The notes below the pieces were generated by a model, which had not been told where the DNA came from, searched no databases, and worked only from the letters and a program-made list of their open reading frames with translations. The translations under genes were made by a program, and so were the position numbers. DNA of 64,000 nucleotides from Eriocheir sinensis (Eukaryota; Arthropoda; Malacostraca; Decapoda; Varunidae): NCBI RefSeq assembly GCF_024679095.1, contig NW_026112164.1:1586939-1650938 (forward strand), written 5' to 3'. This document shows positions 19,341-32,241 of this stretch, in pieces. Position 1 is the first letter of the stretch. Every line of letters begins with the position of its first letter.

Positions 19341-20439
19341 GAGTGTGTGTGGGCTCATAGGGGAGGGAAGGAGACCATTGCAATATTAGTTTTGATGGTA
19401 TAAATGTATGTTGTCATGACCTAAAACCACTTTAATTCTGGAACTATAATGAGGCGCGGTGAAAAAAGGAATATGCGTCTTTAGAAAGGATGAAGGCGGC
19501 TTCACATAAGGAACTGTGGAGCCTTGCTAGTTCTGGTTAGCATTACCCGGCTGAAGTGCCCGATGGGATATATCCACAGGAAAGGAAGCGGGTGGAAGTA
19601 GACCTGTCTGAGTAGCGAAAGCAAATATAGGAGTAGACTGGGTACCTTCCGAAATGGGCGTAAGCCACTGACGGTCAGGTACATAGAGGATACTGCAGGT
19701 CTATCAAAGACCCTCCTGTGTCCTGACTCTTCCGTCATTAACACTAAGAAGTCGTTCAGAATGCTTTGTAAATACAAATTCTCTTACTTTCCACACTACA
19801 TTACATACACGAGACACACATCATATCCTCAAAATTTACTTGATATCAATATGGAAAGAGTCGAAATTCTGGCCTTGGAGTCCCTATCTTGGGAAGGGAG
19901 CAGAAATATCCCGCCCATTGTGATGTTGATCATACTTGATAATACTTCCAACTTTTTTCTTCATCAACATTCCAACTTTTTTCTTCATCAACATTCCAAC
20001 TTTTGTCTTCATCAACATAGTAATATTCGCTGTCCTAGATGTAATTTCCATTCAGTAAAACACCATCTCTCGTCCTCTAAACCTCACCTCTTCCTGAGCG
20101 AATCAAAGGTTTCTGAGACCACGGACAGCAATCTCTACTTTGTTCGCTCCAACTATATCGCGTCTACATTCTCAACGACTGCTCTCGTGCCCACAATCTT
20201 AGCTCTTCAGAATTCTTCACCATCTGGCTAAAACTTCATTGTCATGTCATTCTAGTACCAAATACGTATGCACTGTACTGTACTGTTTATCCTTCAATCA
20301 ACTCTAACTGCTATGTAAAATTCTTTGACGATTTAAATTCCACAGTGGAGCACATCTTGACGCATTTTTTCTTCGATGAAATCTCCATATTATGAGATTT
20401 CAGTGTTCACCACCAGCTTTGGCTTTCATCCTCTGTCAA
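19341..20439. other. Unassigned DNA between minisatellite and LINE
   Basis: This is mixed sequence. The 91-codon minus frame at 19502-19777 and the 156-codon plus frame at 19761-20231 have no recognisable motif and no homologue elsewhere in the window. A small three-unit tandem repeat lies at 19947-20018. Confidence 0.5.
19947..20018 (+). repeat. Three exact-length 24-bp tandem units
   Basis: The unit tccaacttttttcttcatca plus acat occurs three times at 19947, 19971 and 19995. The third copy has one T to G change. Eight codons per unit keep the overlapping frame open. Confidence 0.9.
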
Positions 20440-20758
20440 GCGTACATTTCTGCTCTCCACAATGATATAGAGCAGTTGGTTCAGCGCCCTACACGTATCC
20501 CCGACTGTTTTGGAGACGCGCCCAACATTCTAGACCTCTTCCTAACCTCTAATCCTTTAACTGATTCTATCCAACTGTTTCTTCCGTTGGGCTCCTCCGA
20601 TCACAAGCTTATATTCATCCTGCCTTATTGCTCCGGTACAGCCTCTGTAGACCCACCGAGGATGGGGTGCTTTTGTCATTATGCTCTAGCTCGGTAGGAT
20701 GACCTAAGGATGTACTATTCCAATTTCCCGTGGAATGATTACTGTTTCCAGGACAGAG
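20440..20758 (+). mobile_element. Jockey-like LINE, left part of a split copy
   Basis: The plus strand encodes the end of the LINE endonuclease: [37 protein letters not shown] and PLGSSDHKLIF, with the SDH motif. It is about 80% similar to 24020-24260. Similarity stops at the codons for CFQDRE at 20758, where a reverse-oriented element begins. A TAG at about 20696 interrupts the frame. Confidence 0.85.
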
Positions 20759-21470
20759 AAAAAAGACCGCTAATCACTGCCCCTATAGTAAAAAAAAAAA
20801 AAGTTCAGAAGAGTGGCCAAAAGAGAGTTCGATTTCGGGAGGAGAGGTGTCTCGATATACTCTCCTCTTGAAAGTGTTCAAGTCGTAGGCAGGTGGAAAT
20901 ACCGACGAAGGAAGATTATTCTAGAGTTTACCAGTGAAAGTTATGATGTTTTTTAACTCATGCATAAGGGATTAGGACAGAATTGGAATGTGCTATAGTA
21001 GACAGAATTGGAATGTGCTATAGTAGAAAGTCGAGAGTAGCGGGACCTCAGAATGGGGGAGGCATGCAGTTGGAAAGTTCATAAGAGGAGTCAGAATCAA
21101 AATATCGATAGAAGATAGAAAGAGGCAACATGGTGGCGGGATTTATGAGGTAGAGCACTATCAGTAAGAGAAGTGTTGACGAGACTGAGGGCCATTGATT
21201 CTAACTCTGTCCAAGAGAGCTGTGTGGAGCTCCCCCCGACACATAAGATGCTTGCTCCTTACGAAAGCGGACAATGCCCCTGTATATGAAAAGCATCTGT
21301 TCTGGGGAAAAAGAACTGGCGGAGATGATACAAAACGCCAAACCTCTAGGAAGCTGACTTAGTGAGATAGGAGATCTGAGGTTTCCAGTTGAGATTTTGA
21401 GTTAAGGATAGACTGAGGGTATTTATTGTAGAAAGGTGACAGCTGAGTGTTATCGAAGAATAGGGGAAGT
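20759..21470 (-). mobile_element. Nested reverse-oriented jockey-like LINE 3' fragment
   Basis: The minus strand matches the 3' end of the LINE at 25690-26330 and the copy at 11760-12420, from the SPSSTLNI region to the 3' UTR and an A-run (T-poor aaaaaaaaaaaa block at about 20790-20803 on the plus strand is inside it). It is more diverged than the other copies and has several indels, so no frame is open. It interrupts the plus-oriented copy, which resumes at about 21471. Confidence 0.8.
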
Positions 21471-21857
21471 ACGCATTCTACTTACTTTCTCAACCTCCTC
21501 TTGCCAATACGTCTTGGCTCAATCACACTTTTTCTCAAGCTATCAGAGCTAGAGAGGCAGCTCACAAAAGGTACCTAAGACTTTGTACTCCTGCTAACCA
21601 CGTTCTTTATATTTCTGCCTGAAATCTCGCCAGATCTGTTCTTTGAGTCATCAAAAGTTTCTTCATCAATACAAAATGCAAACATCTTGTTTTCCCTAAT
21701 TTTCCAGAGGTTTCTGGTATAAGGTCCGAAACACCTCCAAGTAGTTTTATTTTCTATCTACTACACCTCTCCTTAGTCCTGATGGCAAGCCTGTGTTCAC
21801 GAATCTCTAAGGCTATTATTTTTGCTTAAAATTTCTCTATAAATCCCACTCTGGGAC
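21471..21857 (+). mobile_element. Jockey-like LINE, right part of the split copy
   Basis: The sequence resumes at a position equal to about 24318 of the plus copy ([17 protein letters not shown] region) and matches through the linker (REAAHKRY, FINTKCKHL) to about 24700, ending at the cactctggga box. Compared with the intact relative, about 50-60 bp are missing at the insertion point. Many stops and frameshifts are present. Confidence 0.8.
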
Positions 21858-23324
21858 AGGGTGAGCACGGGTGAGGCGAGAAGAGCTTCCATGGTAAATA
21901 ATTCCCTGTTGAAGCTAGGGAGTGCCTAGTGAAGTTTATGTTGAATTGGAGAAAATTTATTAGGAATTAAGGGTTGTCTAGGAAGTGGGCAGGGATCTGA
22001 AAGCGAAACTGAGCAGCCGTGGGTAATTGGGTGGTTAGGTTGTTCCACAAAAAGGAAATACTTCACTGCCCAGAGGTTGCATTAGTAATTAACTCTAGTA
22101 ATTTACTCTAAGGGCATGACTGCTAAATAAAGCCAGATTAATGTACTTAATGAAATTAGCAGTTACTATTGGAATTTGCTTTGAACCTTGTAAAGAATAT
22201 TCTGGAATGATCCGTTAAAATACTGGCTTCCAGTAAGACAAGGGCACGCAAGCTGCCCCGTAGTTCAGTCAGCTGTGAGGCGCGGTCGTAGCAACACCTC
22301 AGTTCTGCTGAACACGAAGCAAGCAACGTGGCCATCAAAATATTAACGCTGCATTACTACTGGCTTGCTTATAACACCGACACCTTCACTCGACCTTAAC
22401 TGAAACCCCTCCAAACATAAGTATATCTTAAATCTTGTACCTTGGGCTCGTGGGGAGGATTATTTAAGGTGCTAAAGTATAAATTCGCAACATATTGAAA
22501 TTCCGTGAGCGGAATGGTTCAGTTTTCGGTCTGTCTCTCAAATCCATGTCACACAGACTGGCAAGTGGTCTGTCAGTTCGTGTAGTACATCGACCCCCAA
22601 AATATAACATTAACTACATCTTACACCGAGAAGAGTTTCCCACGTGCTCTGTGGGAGGTCCCCATTGCGTGGAGCTGAATATAAAAAAAAATGCATGGAA
22701 GAGGATGCAAAGGGTAGAAGTCAGATACAGAAGCGTCAGGCGGGACAAATCTATGACCTATGGACAATGCAGGAAAAATATCACAGGAAAAAAAATTATA
22801 GACAAAGGTGCGAGTGTTGGATGAAGAGCGAGGAGGTACTAGACTAACTAGAGCCTTCGTCAGTTAACAAGAATTATTACTCTAACAGGACAGAGGACGA
22901 CGATGGAGCAGACGCGCCCGATGCGTGTGAGCGTAACATTTTGCGATACTTTTTAAAAAGGAGGATGATCAGCCGCTCGTCACGGCTATCAAAGGACCGA
23001 GAGGCTCGCTTCACGTGGCCGAGGTGTTAAGTGGCTAACTTTTAACTTTCCCCTGTCACACTCAAGAACTCGGCAAGGACCTTCAGGCGAGGCCCTAGTT
23101 TACTGTTAACTTTATGTATATGATTAAACACAACATCTCTTAATGCCATTATCTATTGCGGTTCGCCACTGTTGTTCATTCATTTACTGATGTGACTCTT
23201 TGATATTGTGATATTGTTTGGAAATCTAACATAGTCATCAAAGTTGTAAACGGGTTCATCATTCCTCAACAACACCGAGTACGGAAGTCTCTTGTTCACT
23301 CAAATCATAATGAAATGGGGAGTG
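21858..23324. other. Unassigned DNA, about 1.5 kb
   Basis: Mixed sequence. The 109-codon plus frame at 22495-22824 contains VRVVHRPPKYNINYILHRE, which weakly recalls the RPP box of a LINE endonuclease, but no second motif supports it. The 60-codon minus frame at 22156-22338 is not recognisable. An LTR of the integrase element to the right could lie in 22850-23320, but I cannot find its paired copy. Confidence 0.4.
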
Positions 23325-23935
23325 TCACCGACGGAAGAGTGTATCAAAGAATTTTATGATGGTGCACACATGCCAGGAGGAAGAGACATAGCCGACCAGA
23401 GAACGCAGGTATTGGATAATTTTCTTATTTTGACGCTCCATGTCAGTGGAGGCGTAGTGGTACGCTATGATCTCAGACTTACGGATCTGAAACAGAGGGT
23501 ATATTTCCTGAAAAATCTGATTCTTGAATTCAGTGCCGTTGTGAGACAATAGTACTTTCGGTGAGTTGTATTTACCTAATACTTCGTCGGTTAATGCTGT
23601 TACCACCGATTTGGTTGTCTTTGAGTGCCACCGGTATGGAAAATCTACTGATATGATCGATGGCAAATAGTAAACACTGGTGTCCTTCTCTCGTAAGAGG
23701 GAGTTTTAACAAATGTACGCCATCTGTGTCCCACGGTTCTAGAGGGATTGGATAACAGGTACAGGTTTGTTTACACAACCTTTGTTTTCCGTGCATGATT
23801 GACATTTATCTATGAAATTGTGGATGTCCACTCGCACTGTAGGCCAATAGTACTCCAGTCCAGCCTGATTGAGACACCTGCCTTTCAATGGGTGTGCTTC
23901 TAGATTGGCTCCATCTTCATGGTGGATTCTCAAAA
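23325..23935 (-). pseudogene. LTR-retrotransposon integrase fragment, dead
   Basis: Three minus-strand frames follow one another. 23739-23933 holds a zinc-binding HHCC-type end: HPLKGRCLNQAGLEYYWPT and IDKCQSC. 23572-23805 has the start of the catalytic core (PLTREGHQCLLFAIDHISRF). 23325-23666 has KTTKSVVTALTDEVLGKY, VLLSHNGTEFKN and ERQNKKIIQYLRSL. This is the order of a Ty3/Gypsy-type integrase, which inserts element cDNA into chromosomes. Of the D,D,E triad, the second Asp is replaced by His in SHNGTEF, the first region is degraded, and the Glu is kept. Two frameshifts add to this. Neither RT nor LTRs are seen nearby. Confidence 0.8.
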
Positions 23936-24019
23936 TGTGGGCTTGATCCTACACCACCAACGCCCATCTTGCAAGTTTACCAGTGAAAATTTTGGAACTA
24001 AAGTAATTCAAGTAAGTCT

Positions 24020-24700
24020 TGGAGATCGGCCCAACATTCTAGACCTCTTCCTTACCTCAAACCCTTCTGCTTATTCTGTCAAACTGTTCTCTCCGTTGGG
24101 CTCCTCCGATCACAATCTTATTTCTGCATCCTGTCCTATCGCTCCTGTACACCCTCTGGACCCACCGAAGAGGCGATGCTTCTGGCATTTTGCTTCAGCT
24201 CGGTGGGACGACCTGAGGATGTACTTTTCCGATTTCCCGTGGAATGATTATTGCTTCCAGGATAGAGACCCCTCTGTGTGTGCTCAGCGCATCACAGAGG
24301 TGATTGTCTCTGGAATGGAGGCATACATTCCTCGTTCTTTCTCTACTCCTTACGCTAAAAAGCCTTGGTTTAATCATGCTTGTTCTCGTGCTGTCAATGA
24401 TAGAGAGGTAGCTCACAAAAGGTACCAGAGCCTTCAAACTAATGCTAATTATGAACTTTACATTTCTGCCCGAAATCGTGCCAAATCTATTCTCCGACTA
24501 ACCAAAAATTCTTTCATTAATAGAAAATGTCAAAACCTTGCTTTCTCTAACTCTTCCCGTGACTTCTGGCATCTAGCCAAACACCTCTCCTCCCCCTTCC
24601 CTGCTTCATCTTTCCCTCCACTCCTCAGTCCTGGCAACACTGCCGTCTCATCTATCTCTAAGGCTGAACTCTTCTCTCAAACTTTTTCTAAAACTCCACT
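24020..24700 (+). pseudogene. LINE endonuclease end and linker
   Basis: The open frame reads [19 protein letters not shown], then [11 protein letters not shown] (SDH motif with the catalytic His), [20 protein letters not shown], then a basic linker with [20 protein letters not shown] and [20 protein letters not shown]. It is cut off at the left inside the endonuclease, so AESW and GDFN boxes are absent. The frame shifts near 24690-24750 before the RT. The apparent first residues from 23919 belong to flanking DNA. Confidence 0.85.
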
Positions 24701-24751
24701 CTGGACGATTCTGGGCATATTCCTCCTACTCATCCCCCCTCTGACTCCTTT

Positions 24752-25564
24752 ATGCCTGTTATAAAGATTCTTCAAAATGATGTTTTCTATGCTCTCTCTG
24801 GCCTCAATCCTCAGACGGCTTATGGACCTGATGGAGTGCCTCCTATTGTCCTTAAAAACTGTGCCTCCGTGCTGTCACCCTGCCTGGTCAAACTCTTTCG
24901 CCTCTGCCTGTCAACATCTACCTTTCCTTCTTGCTGGAAGTATGCCTTCATACAGCCTGTACGTAAGAAGGGTGACCGCTCCAATCCCTCAAACTACCGT
25001 CCTATTGCTTTACTTTCTTGTCTATCTAAAGCTTTTGAATCAATCCTTAACCGGAAGATTCAAAAGCATCTTTCCACTTCTGACCTTCTATCTGATCGCC
25101 AGTATGGGTTCCGCAAGGGGCGTTCTACTGGTGATCTCCTAGCCTTCTTAACTGACTCTTGGTCATCCTCTCTTAGCTGTTTCGGTGAAACTTTTGCTAT
25201 TGCGCTGGACATATCAAAAGCTTTTGATAGGGTGTGGCACAAATCTTTGCTTTCTAAACTACCCTCCTACGGTTTCTATCCTTCTCTCTGTACCTTTATC
25301 TCCAGTTTCCTTTCTGACCGTTCTATTTCTGCCGTGGTAGACGGTCACTGTTCTTCCCCTAAATCTATTAACAGTGGTGTCCCACAGGGTTCTGTCCTAT
25401 CTCCCACTCTTTTTCTGTTGTTCATTGATGATCTTCTTTCCAAAACGAACTGTCCTATCCATTCCTACGCCGATGATTCCACTCTGCATTATTCAACTTC
25501 TTTTAATAGAAGACCCACCCTTCAGGAACTTAACGACTCAAGGCTGAGGCTGCAGAACGCTTAG
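24752..25564 (+). pseudogene. Jockey-like reverse transcriptase palm, open frame
   Basis: This 270-codon frame is intact. It carries YGPDGVPPIVLKNCA, QPVRKKGDRSNPSNYRPIAL, LSDRQYGFRKGRSTGD, AIALDISKAFDRVWHKSLL (motif A), NSGVPQGSVLSPTLF (motif B) and HSYADDSTLHYS (motif C). All catalytic Asp are present. It copies LINE RNA into DNA at the nicked target. It is labelled a pseudogene because the endonuclease is truncated and the frame is lost on both sides (a stop follows RLQNA at 25562). Confidence 0.88.
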
Positions 25565-26294
25565 CGTCAGACCTTACTATTATTTCCGATTGGGGCAAGA
25601 AGAACCTGGTGTTCTTCAACGCCTCAAAAACAGTTTCTCCACCTATCCACTCGACACAATCTTCCAAACAACTATCCCTATTCTTTGACAACACCCAGCT
25701 ATCACCTTCCTCAACACTAAACATCCTCGGTCTATCCTTAACTCAAAATCTCAACTGGAAACTTCATATCTCATCTCTTACTAAATCAGCTTCCTCGAGG
25801 CTGGGCGTTCTGTACCGTCTCCGCCAGTTCTTCTCCCCTGCACAGTTGCTGTCCATATACAGGGGCCTTGTCCGCCCTCGTATGGAGTATGCATCTCATG
25901 TGTGGGGCTCCACTCCACAGCTCTTCTGGACAGAGTGGAGGCAAGGCTCTTCGTCTCATCAGCTCTCCTCCTCATACTGATAGTCTTCTACCTCTTAAAT
26001 TCCGCCGCAATGTTGCCTCTCTTTCTATCTTCTATCGATATTTCCACGCTGACTGCTCTTCTGAACTTGCTAACTGCATGCCTCCCCCTCCAACCCCGCT
26101 GCACTCGACTTTCTACTCATGCTCATCCCTATACTGTCCAAACCCCTTATGCAAGAGTTAACCAGCATCTTCACTCTTTCATCCCTCACGCTGGTAAACT
26201 CTGGAACAATCTTCCTTCATCTGTATTTCCTCCTGCCTACGACTTGAACTCTTTCAAGAGGAGGGTATCAGGACACATCTCCTCCCGAAATTAA
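25565..26294 (+). pseudogene. Jockey-like ORF2 C-terminal region, frameshifted
   Basis: The protein continues in other frames: FFNASKTVSPPIHSTQSSKQ and LFFDNTQLSPSSTLNILG, then SASSRLGVLYRLRQFFSPAQ and LSIYRGLVRPRMEYASHVWG at 25609-25910. After a change near 25905 it reads LKFRRNVASLSIFYRYFHAD, and after another the terminal YARVNQHLHSFIPHAGKLWN and NSFKRRVSGHISSRN, ending at the stop 26292-26294. These match the minus-strand copy at 11800-12510 block for block. Confidence 0.85.
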
Positions 26295-26400
26295 CCTCTG
26301 ATTTTGGACACTCCTTTAACCTCTGTTCGAGAGCAGTGAGTAGCGGGCCATTTTTTTTTCTTTGCGCCCTTGAGCTGTCTCCTTAGCTGTAAAAAAAAAA

Positions 26401-26806
26401 AAAAAAAAAAGTAACTCCTTGTCGGCACAGACTGTACTTCCAGCAGGAAGGAAAGAAAGGAAAAGAAGATGATTTGAAAGGCAAAGAAGAAAAGTGTCAA
26501 TTCACCAGGAGCAGGGGGTCAGCATTGGAAGCTTACAGATTTTAAGGACAGTATTAGGCACTCCATCATGGATCATAAGTCTTCTAAAAGATTTAGGGGC
26601 CATAGGAGGCCAAAGAAAACATCATTCTTTAAGAATTTTAATAACAGGCATACTGAAGTCCGACTGGGGTTGAGTATTAAGAATATGCCCTGAATCGGCC
26701 GGAGTGGATTATTTGAAGTGAAGATGTAGTTCTCTCTTTTTACAGTTAAAAAAAATATTCAAAGAATTTTACATAGTTGGTAGGAGTCGATTGTGAAAGA
26801 TAAGCA

Positions 26807-26888
<82 letters not shown>

Positions 26889-27552
26889 ATTTATTGATTA
26901 ATATAATGACAATTAAGTCTTACCCGGACGGTGTATGGAATTTCGAAGAATCAAGGTCTTTTGTAACGAGAGTAAGTGATGTAGTTGCGTACGTAGATCG
27001 TTAGAATAAAGATAGTAAGAAAAAATAAAGATTTTTTCCGGCAGTCACTGGAGACCCGAGTTTCCGAATAAGAAGAGGTTAGGGTTTATAGAAGGAAATA
27101 GTGGTGTTTCACGGAATGGAAATAATGGCAGTTGAAGGCGAGAATGTTGCAGTTCGATAAATAAACAGTTTTGAAGAAAGCTATCAAGACACCTTTCAGG
27201 TTTGAAACCACAAGGGAAATCCGAGCTGGGGACATTTTGTGGTCCCCCCAAGACAGGGAGACTTCGAGGCATTGCTTTTTGCAGCCGAAATAAATTTTAG
27301 CTGAGGCAATGGTGCATTATTGTATGTGTTGGGAAATAGGAAACGGAAAATGAGGAGATGAGAACGGTCTTTTAGTAGGCTTGCATCGCCCCTCACTTCC
27401 TGCATATACCTCGCCAACCTCCTAGTGAAAGTTTTTACGGTATTAAACATTGATGGAGGTAGAATAACAACGGTTGTATTCGAATACGAATATAAATACT
27501 TCAAATTTTATCGAATACCAATATCAATTGGAAATATCAGAGGATCTACATT
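26401..27552. other. Unassigned DNA with one (TA)n tract
   Basis: Mixed AT-leaning sequence. A (TA)n run occupies 26809-26884. The minus frames at 26291-26500, 27045-27272 and 27196-27504 have no recognised motif. The right end, from about 27553, enters a LINE. Confidence 0.5.
26809..26884. repeat. (TA)n tract
   Basis: About 38 pure AT units, outside the large satellite. Confidence 0.95.
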
Positions 27553-28488
27553 TGCAGCGACCACTGCTCCATCTACATCTCCCATTCCACCTTCCAACCC
27601 TCACCCCGATTACTGCGTTGGAAATTAGATCGGGCAGACTGGGAGCTTTTTCGAACCATGAGTCACACGGAGACGACAAACGCAGACTTTGAGACAACCG
27701 AGGAGGCAGTTACATTTTTTTACGGCACACATTCACCGAGCGGGAGAATTTACAATCCCACAGACAACGGGAAATACAACACGTTGTCCTGTGCCATGGT
27801 GGTGCAAGTGCAAGCAGGCAGTGGCATGCGTCGCCGGGCCTTCAACCGTTACAAAAGACATGAGACAGAGTTCAACCATATCGCCTACAAGAAAGCACGA
27901 GCACAAGCACGCCGGTCACTGAAAGAAGCACGACGATCGTCATTTGCTAGTTATGTATACACACTTAATTCACAGACACATATGACACAGGTGTGGAGGA
28001 GGGTACACAAGATAGCAGGAATTTTTTTCATCAAGCCTGCACTTAAAATCAACAATAACATAATATCAGGGAGCGCCGGTGAAGTCGCCGATGCTCATAG
28101 CTACAGAGCATTTGCTGCTGTGCGTCTGAACGGAACTCAAGACCTCCCGAAGCGACCAATTCAACACTTGGAAGCTATTAGCCCAGGAGAGTCGCCAGCT
28201 AGACTTCTCCATGCGCGAACGGCTCTTTCCTGTTGCAACGACACTTCGCCGGGTCCCGATAACATATCTTATGCCATGCTCCGACACCTTAGCCCTAACA
28301 CCATGACACTTCTGCTGCAAATATACAACAAAGCCTGGCAGACTGGCATCATACCAAATAAGGTGGCACAAAAGCCATTGTACTTCCCATCCATCGTAAA
28401 CCTGCAGGATGGTTTACAGCCCTTACACTACCGACCCATCATTGCTCTAACATCCTGCCTATGCCCAAACTCCTGGAGAAGATGGTAA
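27553..28488 (+). pseudogene. LINE linker and RT N-terminal part
   Basis: This open frame covers the SDH box, the ADWELF linker, a basic stretch (YKKARAQARRSLKEARRSSF), and the RT start: NDTSPGPDNISYAMLRHLSP, TLLLQIYNKAWQTGIIPN and LHYRPIIALTSCL. The order fits RT fingers. The expected motif A region beyond 28490 is disrupted: FVDG near 28720 is all that is readable. The N-terminal two-thirds of the endonuclease are absent. Confidence 0.8.
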
Positions 28489-28960
28489 ATTTTTCGCCTA
28501 GTACACCATCTAGATTCTGAGAGCAATAGCCACCTGTCTCCTACCAGTCAGGGTTTCGGAAGGGTGAGATCCAACAGTATACGCCCTCGTATCTTGAGTT
28601 AGCTATCTGCCGCTCGTTTGCTGAACCAGACAACAGATGGTATGCATCTTCTTTGTCCTCGAGAAAAGCTGACGACATGGAGATATGGAATATTAAAAAC
28701 CTTCATATTGTGGTCTTCGTGGACGGATGTAACGTTTATTGAGGATTTCTTGGGGGAACGGATTCGCGTCAGAACTGGTACGTCCTACTCACCATCCTAT
28801 GAACAGCAGGAAGAGTTCCCCCTGAAGAGGAAGCGTCCTGAATATGCCCTCTTTCATCAGCCATGATGGTATTCAACATCGCTCCTGAGGGGTGTCGTCC
28901 TCCCTCTCCGTCGACGACCTGGCAATCATTATAAGCGTCTCGGATGTCCGCCGCGGAACG
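27553..28960 (+). mobile_element. Third LINE type, decayed (endonuclease end plus RT)
   Basis: From 27553 the plus strand reads CSDHCSIYISHSTFQPSP, an SDH motif, and RWKLDRADWELFRTMS, a common linker start. It then runs in the same frame to 28488. After that the RT is readable only in pieces. FLGERIRVRTGTSYSPSYEQ occurs near 28748-28806, and LSVDDLAI at about 28907-28929 is motif C with Tyr replaced by Ser. The set differs from both other LINE types in the window and resembles jockey/R1-group ORF2. The right end runs to within about 120 bp of the satellite. Confidence 0.8.
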
Positions 28961-29538
28961 AACTGCAGCAACCATCGACAGGACATCAGATGGGCAGGCT
29001 TATGACCGGTCTTCTTCCAGATCAGTTTGCCATACTTTGCCTCCAGCCAATACGTAACTACTTCCGTTCCGGTTACGTATTAAAGGCAAATTTGTATTAA
29101 AAAATACAGAATACACATAACATAATGTAAATTTGTATAAAAAAGAACACAAATGCACATAAAATACAGTAAATTTGTTTAAAAATATATAAACAAAACA
29201 CGCATTAAATAATGTAAATGCGTATAAAAATATGTATACAAAATACACATGAAATAATCTAATTCATTATCAGAAATAAATGAACAAAATACCAATAGAA
29301 TATTGTAATTTTGAATGAAAATATTTATACAAAATACAAAAATACATATAAAATAACGTAAATACAAATACAAATATACACATAAAATAATTTAAATTTG
29401 ACTGTAAATAAATAAACAAAATAAACATAAAATATGTTAAATTTGTAATGAAATATATACACAAAATATAAAAAAAATAAAGTAAATTTGTATCAAAATA
29501 GATATACAAGTACACATAATATCATATAAATTTGTATA

Positions 29539-29656
<118 letters not shown>

Positions 29657-30691
29657 AAATACACATTAAATAATGTAAATATGTATAAAAAAATATATAT
29701 ACAAAGTACAAATAAAATAATGTAAATTCGTATTAAAATAAATTAATGAAATACCAAAAAAATCATAGAAATTTCTGTGAAAATAAATTTACAAAAATAC
29801 ACATAACATAACTAAAATTTGTATTAAAATCTATGCAAAAATATATAGAAATAATTTACATTCGCATGAAAATAGATATACAAAATACATGTAAATTTAC
29901 GTAATTTTTTTTTTAATATATATACAAAATACCCATAAAATATTGTAAATTTGTATCAAAATATATAAACAAATACACATAAAATAACAAAAATTTGTGT
30001 AAAAATATATATACAAAATACACATTAAATAACATAAATATGTATAAAAATTATCTACAAAATACACAGAGAATAATATAAAATCGTATCAATTTAAATG
30101 AGCAGAGTATGAATAAAATACTGTAAATTTATATGAAAATAAAGATGTAAATACCCATAAAATAACGCTTATTTATATAAAAATATGTATATATATAAAA
30201 ATATGTATACTAAAATACACATAAAATAATAAAAATTTATATTAAAATAAATATACAAAAAAGCACATACAAAAGGGTGGATTTGTATTGAAATAGATAT
30301 GTAGAATACACATAAAATAATGTAAATTTGGATCAAAATTTATATACACAATACACAAAAAATGATGTAAATACGTAAAAAAATATATATACAAAATACA
30401 CCAAAATAATGTAATTCGTATCAAAATAAATAAACAAAATCTCAATAAAAGAATGTATATATGAAGGAAAATAGATATTCAAAATACACATAAAATAGCT
30501 AAAATTTGTATAAAAATATATACATAAAAACACAAAAAATACTTTAAATTTGTATGAAAAAAGACATACAAAATAAACATAAACTTAGGTAAATTTTTAT
30601 TGAAATACATATACAAAATACACATAAAATAATGTAAATTTGTATGAAAATATATAAACAAATACACATAAAATAACGTAAATTTGAATAA

Positions 30692-30967
<276 letters not shown>

Positions 30968-31900
30968 AAATACATATTAAATAAAATATAAAAATATACA
31001 TATAAAAATACTAGAATAATGTAAAATCGTACCAAAATAAATACGCAGAATATCTATAAAATAACATAAATTTGTATGAAAATAGAGATCCAAAATACCC
31101 ATAAAAAACGCATATATTTCAAAAATATATAAAAAAAATACACCTCAAATAATTAAATTTGTATTAGAGTAAATATACAAAATGCACATACAATAAGGTA
31201 AAGTAATATTGAAATAGATATGCCAAATACACATAAAACAATGTAAATTTGTTTCAAAATATATATACAAATACACATAAAATAACGTATTTCTATGAAA
31301 ATATATATAGAAAATACACATAAAATGATGTAAATGCGTATAAACATATATATACCAAATACACAAAAAATAATGTATATTCGTATCAAAATAAACAAAC
31401 AAGATAACAATAAAAGAATGTGTATTTGAATGAAAATAAATATACAAAATACACATCAAATAACGTAAATTTGTATTGAAATATATATACAAAATACATA
31501 AAATAATGTAAATTTGTGTCAAAATATTTAAAGAAATACATATAAAATATATAAATTTGTATAAAAACATATAAACAAAATACACATTAAATAATGTAAA
31601 TATGTATAATTTTTTTTTTAAATACACATATAATAATGTAAATTTGTATCAAAATAAATAAACAAAATACCAATAAAATTATGTACTTTTCTATGAAAAA
31701 TATATACAAAATACACATAAAATAACGCAAAGTTCTATAAAAATATATGTACAAAAATGCACATAAAATAATTTAAACTTGTATGAAAATAAATATATAA
31801 AACACACATAAAATAAGGCATATTTATATTAAAAATACAGAATATATAAATCATGTAACTGTGTAAACAGAATACAAATACATATGAAATAAATTAATTT

Positions 31901-32241
<341 letters not shown>

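Larger units (their letters stand above)
24005..26400 (+). mobile_element. Jockey-like LINE, best copy, 5'-truncated
   Basis: The element starts inside the endonuclease C-terminal part and runs through linker, RT, post-palm region and 3' UTR to a pure A-run at about 26391-26410. The 3' UTR holds ctctgttcgagagcagtgag and gcccttgagctgtctcctt. Two older relatives are in the window on the minus strand and one on the plus strand. The endonuclease-RT order and the RT motifs NSGVPQGSVLSP and HSYADDSTLHYS place it in the jockey superfamily. No target-site duplication could be identified. Confidence 0.9.

Noticed and set aside
19502..20231. Small host genes in the frames at 19502-19777 and 19761-20231
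   Set aside because: No motif, no codon bias, no splice context that I can support; one frame owes its length to a 24-bp tandem repeat.
22495..22824. A LINE endonuclease from the VHRPPKYN string
   Set aside because: Only one weak motif is present; no GDFN, AESW or SDH box is near.
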